Shown here one piece after another: positions 6,709-14,019 of a stretch of 34,482 nt of DNA. The position numbers and the translations under genes were made by a program. The stretch is from Oscillospiraceae bacterium (lineage in GTDB: Bacteria > Bacillota > Clostridia > Oscillospirales > UBA929), in the NCBI GenBank assembly GCA_031254575.1, contig JAIRUE010000098.1, positions 1 to 34,482 on the forward strand, written 5' to 3'. The notes under the pieces were generated by a model. That model was not told the origin of the DNA. It made no database searches and saw only the letters and a program-made list of their open reading frames with translations. The first letter of the stretch is position 1. Every line of letters starts with the position of its first letter.

Positions 6709-7694
6709 CAAACTGGATCACAACCGCCGCGTCGCGGCATAAACCGCTGCCCATCCTGTCCTTTCCGGGGATACAGCTCACCGGCGCAGCCATACCGGAG
6801 CTTGTCCGCGACGGAAAACTTCAGGCGGAGTGCATGAAAGCCGTCGCCGGCCGCTGGGATACGCTGGCCGCCGTCAGCCTGATGGATTTGTCGGTCGAGG
6901 CCGAGGCGTTCGGCAGCCCGGTGAGGTTTTCCGTCGACGAGGTGCCCACCGTGACCGGCGCGGTCGTTACCGATGAAAACAGCCTCGGCGAGCTGCGCTT
7001 CCCGGTTGTGGGAGCGGCCCGTACCGGGGAATATGTTACGACCATCCGGGAAGCGAAGAAACGCATTACCGACCGCCCGGTCTTTGCCGGTTCGATCGGC
7101 CCTTTCTCGCTGGCGGGAAGGCTGATGGGCATGACCGAGATTATGGTGCTTTGTTATGAGGAACCGGCATTGGTGCACGGCGTATTGGAGATGGCGGCGC
7201 GATTCCTGACGGCTTACGATACCGCTCTGCGCGACGCGGGCGCCGACGGTATCGTGATGGCCGAACCCGCCGCCGGGATGCTGTCCCCCGCGCTGATGGG
7301 AGAGTTCTCTGCGCCGTATGTCAGGCGAGTCATTTCGGCGGTGGAAACGGACAGCTGTGTTTTCATCTATCACAACTGCGGCAACAGCACCCTTTCCCTG
7401 GTCAGGGAAATCCTCGATACCGGCGCCAAAGCCTTCCACTTCGGCAACGCCATCGACCTTGCCGAAATGCTGAAACGGTTCCCATCGGACAAACTGGTGA
7501 TGGGCAACGTCGACCCGGCGGGAGAGTTCCGCAACGGGACGCCGGAGTCCGTGCGCAAGGCGACGCTGTCCGTTTTGGAAAAGTGTGCAAGGTATGATAA
7601 CTTCATCCTGTCTTCCGGCTGCGATGTCCCTCCCGTCGCCCCGCTTGAAAACATCAACGCGTTTTTCGCGGCGGCGGGCGAGTTCTATACCTGA
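6705..7694 (+). CDS. MtaA/CmuA-like uroporphyrinogen-decarboxylase-family methyltransferase
   Basis: The 329-residue protein is a URO-D-fold cobalamin methyltransferase. The zinc site of MtaA/MtbA-type enzymes is present as H223-x-C225 in 'YHNCGN' and C306 in 'SSGCDVPP', and the N-terminal 'MDLSVEAEAFG' segment is typical of the group. These enzymes move the methyl group from the corrinoid protein to a thiol acceptor such as coenzyme M, or in acetogens to tetrahydrofolate by other partners; the acceptor here is unknown. Start options are ATG 6705 (ATGA overlap with the 16-codon frame) or ATG 6699. It follows the corrinoid gene by 50 bases. No substrate-specific methyltransferase (MtaB, MttB or MtgB type) lies in the window. 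Confidence 0.88.
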   Translation: MTNWITTAASRHKPLPILSFPGIQLTGAAIPELVRDGKLQAECMKAVAGRWDTLAAVSLMDLSVEAEAFGSPVRFSVDEVPTVTGAVVTDENSLGELRFPVVGAARTGEYVTTIREAKKRITDRPVFAGSIGPFSLAGRLMGMTEIMVLCYEEPALVHGVLEMAARFLTAYDTALRDAGADGIVMAEPAAGMLSPALMGEFSAPYVRRVISAVETDSCVFIYHNCGNSTLSLVREILDTGAKAFHFGNAIDLAEMLKRFPSDKLVMGNVDPAGEFRNGTPESVRKATLSVLEKCARYDNFILSSGCDVPPVAPLENINAFFAAAGEFYT

Positions 7695-7705
7695 AAGAGA
7701 GTAAA

Positions 7706-7749
7706 CGGCCAATAAAAGGGCGTCTGTACAGACGCCCTTTTATTGGCCG
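7706..7749. terminator. Perfect 44-base palindromic terminator
   Basis: The arms 7706-7727 and 7728-7749 are exact reverse complements. The core hairpin GGGCGTCTGTACAGACGCCC is flanked by AAAA on the left and TTTTATT on the right, so it can end transcription of the methyltransferase operon and also act from the opposite strand. Confidence 0.85.
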
Positions 7750-7870
7750 CTTATTTCCAGATATAGTCCATCGCGCACTGTATACGTTTATAATAAATTC
7801 ATCTGACCACCTCGCAGTCAGCAATGTTGTCCGGACAGAAAATTACCGCGCCGCTCGTTTTCAAAAGATA

Positions 7871-7903
7871 TGCTGAACGCCTAAAGAAAAAGGCTGTTCA
7901 GCA
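7871..7903 (-). terminator. Likely terminator of the lipoate ligase gene
   Basis: TGCTGAAC (7871-7878) with GCCT pairs with AGGC and GTTCAGCA (7896-7903) with one bulged base. On the minus strand it lies 15 bases after the stop of the ligase gene and is followed by a short TATCTTTT tract. A second end-point for that transcript is the palindrome at 7706. Confidence 0.5.
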
Positions 7904-7917
7904 AACCTTCAAATGCT

Positions 7918-8631
7918 TTAGCGGGTTTCAAACCAGTTTGGGTCAATATATTTATGCTCCCGAAGGTCCGTAATTACCGTGGCGTCCTCCTCTGTGAAGA
8001 CATACCTCTCGCAATTGGCGCTCAGTATATCGCTCAGACGGGACATAAACGCGTTCACATCCATATCCTTTATCCAGTCCGAAAGGTTCCCCACTCTTGA
8101 CGACACGGACGGAATGCCTTTGCCCCGGTATTTTTCCTCGCTGTACCGCAGCAGCCCCTCCATCACGGAGAGATCCGCCGAGAACAGGAGAGTGCCGTGG
8201 TACAGCGCCCGGCTGCCAACGCACGTGTGGGCGCACCCGCTGACCTTCCTGCCGTCCACAAGGATATCGTTACGTCCTGACAATTCCGCCTTAACGCCCA
8301 TCCGGCCGAGAGCCGACGTCAAAACGCGGGCAAACGGTTCAAAACTCATTTCATGCCTGCCTTCAAACGTGAACATATAAGTGTAGTTGACATTGCCCAA
8401 ATCGTGAAAAACCGCGCCGCCGCCCGTAAGCCTGCGTATCACGGGAATCCCGAGTCCGGCGGCAGCCGCTGTGTCCACCTCCGCCTCAAGGTCCTGATTT
8501 TTCCCTATGATCACTGAGCGGCTGTTCTGCCAAAGCATAGCGACAGTTTCTTTTCGCATGGTGAGCAGATACTCCTCCGCCGCCAGATTCCATGCCGGAT
8601 CTGTACATTCGTTTGTGATCCAGAGGTTCAC
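7918..8631 (-). CDS. lplA: Lipoate-protein ligase A-like protein without C-terminal domain
   Basis: This 237-residue cytoplasmic enzyme has the lipoate ligase catalytic fold: 'RRLTGGGAVFHD' (residues about 66-77) for lipoyl-adenylate binding and the catalytic lysine near residue 129 in 'VDGRKVSGCA'. It attaches lipoate to E2 lipoyl domains, and a lipoyl E2 is encoded in the operon starting at 9115. E. coli LplA is about 337 residues with a C-terminal accessory domain that is absent here, so it may need a partner or act as a lipoyl transferase. I chose the GTG at 8631 because family homology ('NLWITNECTDPAWNLAAEEYL') begins there and it overlaps the upstream TGA as GTGA; a GTG at 8667 is in frame but not supported. 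Confidence 0.85.
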   Translation of the reverse strand: MNLWITNECTDPAWNLAAEEYLLTMRKETVAMLWQNSRSVIIGKNQDLEAEVDTAAAAGLGIPVIRRLTGGGAVFHDLGNVNYTYMFTFEGRHEMSFEPFARVLTSALGRMGVKAELSGRNDILVDGRKVSGCAHTCVGSRALYHGTLLFSADLSVMEGLLRYSEEKYRGKGIPSVSSRVGNLSDWIKDMDVNAFMSRLSDILSANCERYVFTEEDATVITDLREHKYIDPNWFETR

Positions 8632-8756
8632 AGCGCCGCGCCGCCTTTCAGCAGGACTGTCCCGCACTCAAGCATCCAAAGTCCGTTACGCGGCCGCGTA
8701 AAGGTTTCCGGCCAGAGGCCGTTTTTTCCATACAGGCGCGCGGCGGTCGTTTTCAT
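8628..8756 (-). pseudogene. 42-codon ORF resembling the N-terminus of a zinc alcohol dehydrogenase
   Basis: An AGGGGGAAG site precedes the ATG at 8756. The first residues 'MKTTAARLYGKNGLWPETF' strongly recall the conserved N-terminus of medium-chain zinc dehydrogenases (typical form MKT-x-AVRLYGKNDLRLE-x-F). After about 20 residues the similarity is lost and the frame ends at 8628 in a GTGA overlap with the ligase start. I read it as a truncated dehydrogenase whose start signals now drive the ligase by translational coupling. It may alternatively be a real small protein. Confidence 0.5.
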
Positions 8757-8797
8757 TTCAGCTTCCCCCTGTTATTTTTTTGATGTTGGCGCAGTTC

Positions 8798-8826
8798 ATC
8801 ATAACAGAAATACGCCCCGGCGGCAA
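8798..8826 (-). promoter_or_regulatory. Promoter of the short-ORF/lplA operon
   Basis: Read on the minus strand, TTGCCG (8821-8826) and TATGAT (8798-8803) are spaced by 17 bases and lie 42 bases upstream of the ATG at 8756. Confidence 0.55.
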
Positions 8827-8987
8827 TAGGGAGGGCGGAGTATGGCTTTGCCTGTTACGGGATTTATCCGGTTATATGGGAAAGCGCCAAAATATGGGTC
8901 GCGTATGGGTGCAATGTGAACATTACAGCAGTATTATATAAATGCCGTTGTGAAAATATCATTATATCGGAAGCAGATAATAATTGT

Positions 8988-9009
8988 TTTTGGTATATTA
9001 TATACAAAT
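8988..9009. promoter_or_regulatory. Imperfect dyad, possible operator of the main operon
   Basis: TTTGGTATAT and ATATACAAA face each other around a single T, with one extra G on the left. It lies about 110 bases before the first gene of the 19-gene operon. A regulator binding site is plausible but no regulator is encoded in that operon. Confidence 0.3.
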
Positions 9010-9114
9010 AAACGCTATATGCCGAATGAAACAATGTGTAAAATTTTAGTTTCAGTCCGCAGTTTCTTGACAGTGGGTGTAGACTGTACTCTGAGGGGCG
9101 GATGAGGGGTAGAA

Positions 9115-10953
9115 ATGCAGGAAACGATCAAAATACCGGACAACTTGGATCTTGTGGCCCGCGCCCAGCTCGGCCTACACGCTCTGACGGGCACATGCAA
9201 TCCGGAACTGGGGTACGAGCCCTATCACATCACCCACCTCTCCGCGCGCCCGGCCTATTTCCTGCACTGGTCGGGGATCGTGAGCGGCGTGCAGCCGAAA
9301 TTTGTTGAGGCGCTGGCCCTGCTCAAGTGTATGACAGGTTCTCCCGACACCGAAGCCGAAAAAGCTCTGGTACAGTCCTTGCTGGACAACGCCGAGGAGG
9401 ACGGTTTCGTTTACGACCGGAAGGATCCCAGGCGCCCGTGGAACGTCGGCGTCGGCTACGGCGTAAAGAGCCGGGACGACGATTACGCCAACATCGCCAG
9501 CAACGGCCGCTGGGCAAACGCCTGCTGGTACATGTATCAGCTGACGGGCGACGAGACTTACAGAAGGGCGCTGAAGCGCTGCGCTGAAAAAATATGCGAC
9601 GTGGCTGTCGTCAAGGACGACTACGCCTACTTTCCCTATGGCGGCTGCGGCAACGACTTCTCGTGGATTAAGAGCGGATGGCCCGACACGGACGAGCCGA
9701 AAGGCCCGCGCGAAGGCTGCGAGTGTTCGACGACATTTTATCAGGTGATGGCGGTCCGCGGGCTGATGAAATGGTATTACATAAGCGGCGACGAGCGGAT
9801 GGCCGACATCTCCCGCAGGCTTGTCAACTTTGTGGTGAAGCCGAAATTTTACGGCGGGCAGTCGGAGAAGGATCCGGATTACGGCGCCCGCAGAGCGCAT
9901 TGGTGGGGCCATACGCACGGCAATCTCATGGCGTTCCGCAGTATTATGGATTACGCCGCGGCCGCCGGGGATATTAAGGCCTGCGAATTCGCGCGCGACG
10001 GGTACGAATGGACGCGGCATACCATCTGCCCGCAGTTGGGACAGGCGAGAGGCTTTGAGGGATGCTGCACGGGCGACTTGCCCGCGCTGGCGATCCAGCT
10101 CACCGACGCCGGAATGGGCGACTACTGGGACGACGCGGACCACGCCATACGCAACGCCACGGCGCAGGCGCAGATCACAAGCGCCGAGGCGGCCCGTAAA
10201 ATCGGCGAACAATACGACGAGCGGCCACTGAACTCAACGTATGGCGACGGTTTTGACCCCCGGTTTGCATGGAGCATAGCCGCGACGGCGAAAATGCCCG
10301 GCCTTGAATGCGACGAGAACGTTTTGGAGCGCTGTGTGGGCGCTGTCACCCACGCCCTGATGGAGGGGCGCTATCAGAAGCCGATGCTCATGTCCTGCTG
10401 CACGGGCAATGCTCTGCAGGGTTTCTACTACGCGTGGGAGGCTTCGGTCCGCCACAGCGGCGGCGTGTCGACCGTAAACCTGTTTTTTACGCGGTTTTCG
10501 GAGTGGATGGACCTCATCAGCTTTCTGCCTTACGAGGGCAAAGTCGTGATCCGCAACAAGACGTCAAAGACGATCAATGTGCGCATACCGGGGGGCGTAT
10601 TGCCCGGCCATGTGCGCGTTTTGATAAACGGTCATTACATCACACCCGGTTATTGCGGGCGTTACCTGAACATACTAGGCCTGTCCGGGCGGGAGGAGAT
10701 TGTCATTACCTATCCCCTGGAAAAGAGGCGGCTCGAGCTCGCCGTACCGAGCGTGGACAGCGTGGGCTGTGCAAACGTGGCGGCTCACTTTGCCGGCTCC
10801 ACCTGTATAGGGCTTGACGGCGAGGGCGACAGCATCGTCGGAAGCGACTTCAAATGGATCAGACAGTATTCCGAGGCCAAATACCGCGGCCCGGAGACGC
10901 TGTTCAAGGACGCGCCGTATTACGTACCGCCGAAAGTGATCCAATGGCACTAG
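9115..10953 (+). CDS. GH127/DUF1680-like glycoside hydrolase (paralogue 1, cytoplasmic)
   Basis: The 612-residue protein has the plan of GH127-type beta-L-arabinofuranosidases: a long helical (alpha/alpha) barrel with 'YW-DDADHAIRN'-like helices, then a beta domain starting near 'FLPYEGKVVIRN'. The catalytic zinc site of that family (Glu-x-Cys and Cys-Cys) seems present as E315-x-C317 in 'GFEGCCTGD' and C428-C429 in 'SCCTGN', the first of the pair being the expected nucleophile. No signal peptide, so it should act inside the cell on imported oligosaccharides or glycosides. The exact linkage cannot be inferred. It is the first gene of the main operon and one of four paralogues in the window; GAGGGG lies five bases before the start. 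Confidence 0.75.
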   Translation: MQETIKIPDNLDLVARAQLGLHALTGTCNPELGYEPYHITHLSARPAYFLHWSGIVSGVQPKFVEALALLKCMTGSPDTEAEKALVQSLLDNAEEDGFVYDRKDPRRPWNVGVGYGVKSRDDDYANIASNGRWANACWYMYQLTGDETYRRALKRCAEKICDVAVVKDDYAYFPYGGCGNDFSWIKSGWPDTDEPKGPREGCECSTTFYQVMAVRGLMKWYYISGDERMADISRRLVNFVVKPKFYGGQSEKDPDYGARRAHWWGHTHGNLMAFRSIMDYAAAAGDIKACEFARDGYEWTRHTICPQLGQARGFEGCCTGDLPALAIQLTDAGMGDYWDDADHAIRNATAQAQITSAEAARKIGEQYDERPLNSTYGDGFDPRFAWSIAATAKMPGLECDENVLERCVGAVTHALMEGRYQKPMLMSCCTGNALQGFYYAWEASVRHSGGVSTVNLFFTRFSEWMDLISFLPYEGKVVIRNKTSKTINVRIPGGVLPGHVRVLINGHYITPGYCGRYLNILGLSGREEIVITYPLEKRRLELAVPSVDSVGCANVAAHFAGSTCIGLDGEGDSIVGSDFKWIRQYSEAKYRGPETLFKDAPYYVPPKVIQWH

Positions 10954-11006
10954 AGCGGCGTGACAATCCCGCGCAACATTTCCCGCGCTCCGTTTTTGCG
11001 CGCCGG

Positions 11007-11024
11007 CCGTTTCGCGGGAGGCGG
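11007..11024 (+). other. Hairpin upstream of first binding-protein gene
   Basis: CCGTTTC (11007-11013) and GAGGCGG (11018-11024) pair in RNA with two G-U wobbles around a GCGG loop. The equivalent position before the second binding-protein gene has a fully paired version, followed in both cases by the same TTGACAGATAAAAATTT block. Confidence 0.5.
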
Positions 11025-11056
11025 TTGACAGATAAAAATTTCAGGAGGTGAAAGTT

Positions 11057-12451
11057 ATGAAAAAAGGGAAACTGACTGCGCTCTTCCTTGTGGTGGCCAT
11101 TGTCGCCGGCTTGTTTGCGGCCTGCTCACCCAACAGCTCCCCGACGGATTCGCAGGGTGGGTCCGCGCCAAATCCGAGTGACTCACAGGGCGGGTCCGCG
11201 CCAAATCCGGGTGACCCGTCCGCGCCTCCCGCGTATGACCCGGATGACACGACCCCCGCCTCGCTTACCTTCTGCACCTGGTGGGGCGGCGGCGTGTTCA
11301 AAACCCTGAAAGCCGTCATCGACGAGTTTGTAGCCGACAATCCGCACATAACCGTCGATCCGCTGCTGTGGCCCTATGGCCAGGACTATGAGCAGAAGCT
11401 GATCGTTGCCACCGCGGCCGATCAGCAGCCGGACCTGATTACACTGACGGAATCGAATTTTCCTAAATTCTGGTTTGGGGGTATTCTGGAGCCGCTGGAT
11501 TTCTATCTGGACGCCATCGATTACGACACCGGCCGCTGGCTGCCCGGCGTGAAGGAACTTCACACCCTTGACGGGCAGATTGTGGCGATGCCCCTTTACA
11601 GGGCGCAGCGCGTCACCTGGTACAACGCGGACCTGTTTAGGGAGGCCGGTCTTCCCGACCTGCCGCAGCAGCCCACCTGGGACGACATCGAACACGCCGC
11701 CAGGACCATCTCGGAGATGGGGACAAACGCCGCCGGCAAACAGGTGTACGGTGTGCGCATCCATCAGGACTACTGGAGCTGCCTGGGGGTATACCTCAAC
11801 GATTTGGGGCTTCCGCTCGAGGGCGACGCCAACTCCGCCAAATTCTACACGCCCGAGCGCGTCGCGGCGGGCAAGCGCCTCTTCGATATGATGATCAATT
11901 ACGGCCCCGCCACCGGCCTGACCTTTGAACCGATGTTAACGGGCGTTTTAGGCATGGATATCGGCCAGCCGAGCGGTTTCGTCAACGAAGCGGGCCGGGA
12001 AGTCAGATTTGAGACCAGAATGGTCAACTTCCCGGTGGGCGACGCTTCCCAAGGGCAGTTCGTCGCCGTTCACTGCAACAGCCTGAGCATGGGCAACCAG
12101 AGCAAATACAAGCCGGCCGCCACGAAACTGCTCGCCGCGCTCACCAGCCCCGAGGCGGAGGAGAAAATGAAATCTTATGTCCTCACGCCCTCTTCCGGCG
12201 CGGTTTATGATGAACTGCTGGCGCCGAAGGACACCTTCCCCTTTAACAGCTTCCAGGTGCTTGATCCCAAACCCGGCGCCCGCTTCAACGTATGGCCGGC
12301 ATTCGACTGGGTGTCCCGCGCGAGCGCGTCGTTTGAGGCTGTTATCAACGGTGACATGAGCGTGGAGGACTACTTTTTGGAGGGGCAGGAAAACATCGAC
12401 AGCTATCTTGCTAACCCCGGACGCAACCCGCTTGCCGGCGACGAGGATTGA
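11057..12451 (+). CDS. ABC sugar-binding lipoprotein, copy 1
   Basis: The 464-residue protein is a family 1 extracellular solute-binding lipoprotein. The signal peptide ends in the lipobox 'LFAAC' with C23 as the lipidated residue. Residues about 24-58 are a Ser/Pro/Gly linker made of near-repeats of 'DSQGGSAPNP'. The binding domain begins at about 'LTFCTWWGGGVFKTLK'. It captures a sugar outside the membrane and delivers it to the permeases encoded at 14020 and 14968. ATG 11057 is chosen because AGGAGG (11043-11048) lies eight bases away; the in-frame GTG at 11048 overlaps that site. It is nearly identical to the next gene. Substrate unknown. Confidence 0.92.
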   Translation: MKKGKLTALFLVVAIVAGLFAACSPNSSPTDSQGGSAPNPSDSQGGSAPNPGDPSAPPAYDPDDTTPASLTFCTWWGGGVFKTLKAVIDEFVADNPHITVDPLLWPYGQDYEQKLIVATAADQQPDLITLTESNFPKFWFGGILEPLDFYLDAIDYDTGRWLPGVKELHTLDGQIVAMPLYRAQRVTWYNADLFREAGLPDLPQQPTWDDIEHAARTISEMGTNAAGKQVYGVRIHQDYWSCLGVYLNDLGLPLEGDANSAKFYTPERVAAGKRLFDMMINYGPATGLTFEPMLTGVLGMDIGQPSGFVNEAGREVRFETRMVNFPVGDASQGQFVAVHCNSLSMGNQSKYKPAATKLLAALTSPEAEEKMKSYVLTPSSGAVYDELLAPKDTFPFNSFQVLDPKPGARFNVWPAFDWVSRASASFEAVINGDMSVEDYFLEGQENIDSYLANPGRNPLAGDED

Positions 12452-12474
12452 CCGAGTCCGTTTTTGCGCGCCAG

Positions 12475-12492
12475 CCGCCTCTCGGGAGGCGG
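12475..12492 (+). other. Hairpin upstream of second binding-protein gene
   Basis: CCGCCTC (12475-12481) and GAGGCGG (12486-12492) pair perfectly around a TCGG tetraloop. Compared with the copy at 11007, the left arm differs at two positions but pairing is kept through G-U wobbles. Confidence 0.55.
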
Positions 12493-12523
12493 TTGACAGA
12501 TAAAAATTTAGGAGGTAAAAGCT

Positions 12524-13918
12524 ATGAAAAAAGGGAAACTGACTGCGCTCTTCCTTGTGGTGGCTATTGTCGCCGGTTTGTTTGCGGCCTGCTCACCCAA
12601 CAGCTCCCCGACGGATTCGCAGGGTGGGTCCGCGCCGTCCCCGACGGACTCACAGGGCGGGTCCGCGCCAAATCCGGGTGACCCGTCCGCGCCTCCCGCG
12701 TATGACCCGGATGACACGACCCCCGCGTCCCTTACAATCTGCACCTGGTGGGGCGGCAATGTGTTCAAAACCCTGAAAGCCGTCATCGACGAGTTTACGG
12801 CCGACAATCCGCACATAACCGTCGAGCCGCTGCTGTGGCCCTATGGCCAGGACTATGAGCAGAAACTGATCGTTGCCACCGCGGCCGATCAGCAGCCGGA
12901 CCTGATTACAATGGTTGATACAACATTTGCCAAATTCTGGTTTGGCGGCGTTCTGGAGCCGCTGGACTTCTATCTGGACGCCATCGATTACGACACCGGC
13001 CGCTGGCTGCCCGGTGTGAAGGAACTCCACACCTTTGACGGGAAGATCGTGGCGATGCCCCTGCACAGGGAGCAGCGCGTCACCTGGTACAACGTGGATC
13101 TGTTTAAGGAAGCCGGCCTTCCCGACCTGCCGCAGCAGCCCACCTGGGACGACATCGAACACGCCGCCAGGACCATCTCGGAGATGGGGACAAACGCCGC
13201 CGGCAAACAGGTATACGGTGTGCGCATCCATCAGGACTACTGGTGCTGCCTGGGGGGATACCTCAACGACATGGGACTTCCGATCGAGGGCGACGCCGAT
13301 TCCGGCAGATTCTACACGCCCGAGCGCGTCGTGGCGGCCGAGCGCCTTTTCAACATGATGATCAACTACGGCCCCTCCACCGGCCTGACATTTGAGCCGA
13401 TGATATCGGGTTTTTTGGGCATCGATATCGGCCAGCCGACCGGTTTCGTCAACGAAGCGGGCCGGGAGGTCAGATTTGAGACCAGAATGGTCAACCTCCC
13501 GGTGGTTGACGCCTCCAAAGGGCAATCCGTCACTGTCTCCTGCAACAGCCTGGGCATGGGCAACCAGAGCAAATACAAGCCGGCCGCCACGAAACTGCTC
13601 GCCGCGCTCACCAGCCCCGAGGCGGAGGAGAAAATGAAGGCGTTCGTTCTTACGCCCTCTTCCGGCGCGGTTTATGATGAACTGCTGGCGCCGAAGGACA
13701 CCTTCCCCTATGACAGTTTCCAGGTGCTTGATCCCAAACCCGGCGCCCGCTTCAACGTATGGCCTAAATTCGACTGGGTGACCAGCGTGGGCGCGTCTTT
13801 TGATGCTGTTATCAACGGCGACACGACCGTGGAGGACTACTTTTTGGAGGGGCAGGACAATATCGACAACTACCTGATCTCCCCCGGACGCAACCCGCTT
13901 GCCAGCGTCGAGGACTGA
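12524..13918 (+). CDS. ABC sugar-binding lipoprotein, copy 2
   Basis: This 464-residue protein is the tandem copy of the preceding gene (same length, same start spacing, repeat unit about 1,467 bases). It keeps the lipobox cysteine C23 and the Ser/Gly/Pro linker. Differences cluster at likely ligand-contact stretches: 'TLTESNF' became 'TMVDTTF', 'MPLYRAQR' became 'MPLHREQR', and 'FVAVHCNSLSM' became 'SVTVSCNSLGM'. The two may therefore bind different sugars or lengths while sharing one permease pair. The start follows AGGAGG with good spacing. A stable hairpin follows the stop codon and may protect the upstream mRNA. Confidence 0.92.
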   Translation: MKKGKLTALFLVVAIVAGLFAACSPNSSPTDSQGGSAPSPTDSQGGSAPNPGDPSAPPAYDPDDTTPASLTICTWWGGNVFKTLKAVIDEFTADNPHITVEPLLWPYGQDYEQKLIVATAADQQPDLITMVDTTFAKFWFGGVLEPLDFYLDAIDYDTGRWLPGVKELHTFDGKIVAMPLHREQRVTWYNVDLFKEAGLPDLPQQPTWDDIEHAARTISEMGTNAAGKQVYGVRIHQDYWCCLGGYLNDMGLPIEGDADSGRFYTPERVVAAERLFNMMINYGPSTGLTFEPMISGFLGIDIGQPTGFVNEAGREVRFETRMVNLPVVDASKGQSVTVSCNSLGMGNQSKYKPAATKLLAALTSPEAEEKMKAFVLTPSSGAVYDELLAPKDTFPYDSFQVLDPKPGARFNVWPKFDWVTSVGASFDAVINGDTTVEDYFLEGQDNIDNYLISPGRNPLASVED

Positions 13919-13934
13919 CAGATGAGCCGCCGAA

Positions 13935-13965
13935 CCGGGATACGGGGCCGCGCCCCGTATCCCGG
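13935..13965 (+). other. 14-bp hairpin between binding-protein and permease genes
   Basis: CCGGGATACGGGGC (13935-13948) pairs perfectly with 13952-13965 around a three-base CGC loop. No T-run follows, so read-through to the permease genes is expected. Such hairpins after binding-protein genes commonly stabilise the upstream mRNA or partly attenuate, giving more binding protein than permease. Confidence 0.7.
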
Positions 13966-14019
13966 AAAAACCGGAAGAGCGGCGGCGCTTATTCGCGTGT
14001 TTGATAAGGAGTTGAAACA

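Larger units (their letters stand above)
8757..9114. other. Intergenic region between the divergent ligase and main operons
   Basis: This 358-base gap is AT-rich in its right half and has no plausible gene. It contains the ligase promoter and an imperfect dyad around 8988-9009. TTGACA at 9067-9072 has no convincing -10 box at the right distance, so I cannot place the promoter of the main operon. GAGGGG (9104-9109) is the ribosome binding site of the next gene. Confidence 0.6.

Noticed and set aside
6585..7712. Antisense frame of 375 codons opposite the methyltransferase gene
   Set aside because: Composition and lack of motifs mark it as a shadow of the real gene, and it starts inside the terminator palindrome.
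9067..9095. TTGACA at 9067 as the -35 box of the main operon
   Set aside because: The positions 16-18 bases downstream read TCTGAG-like sequence, not a -10 box.
11025..11048. Promoter before each binding-protein gene based on TTGACAGATA
   Set aside because: The TTGACA is followed by the ribosome binding site at the distance where a -10 box should be, so the block is more likely part of the duplicated leader.
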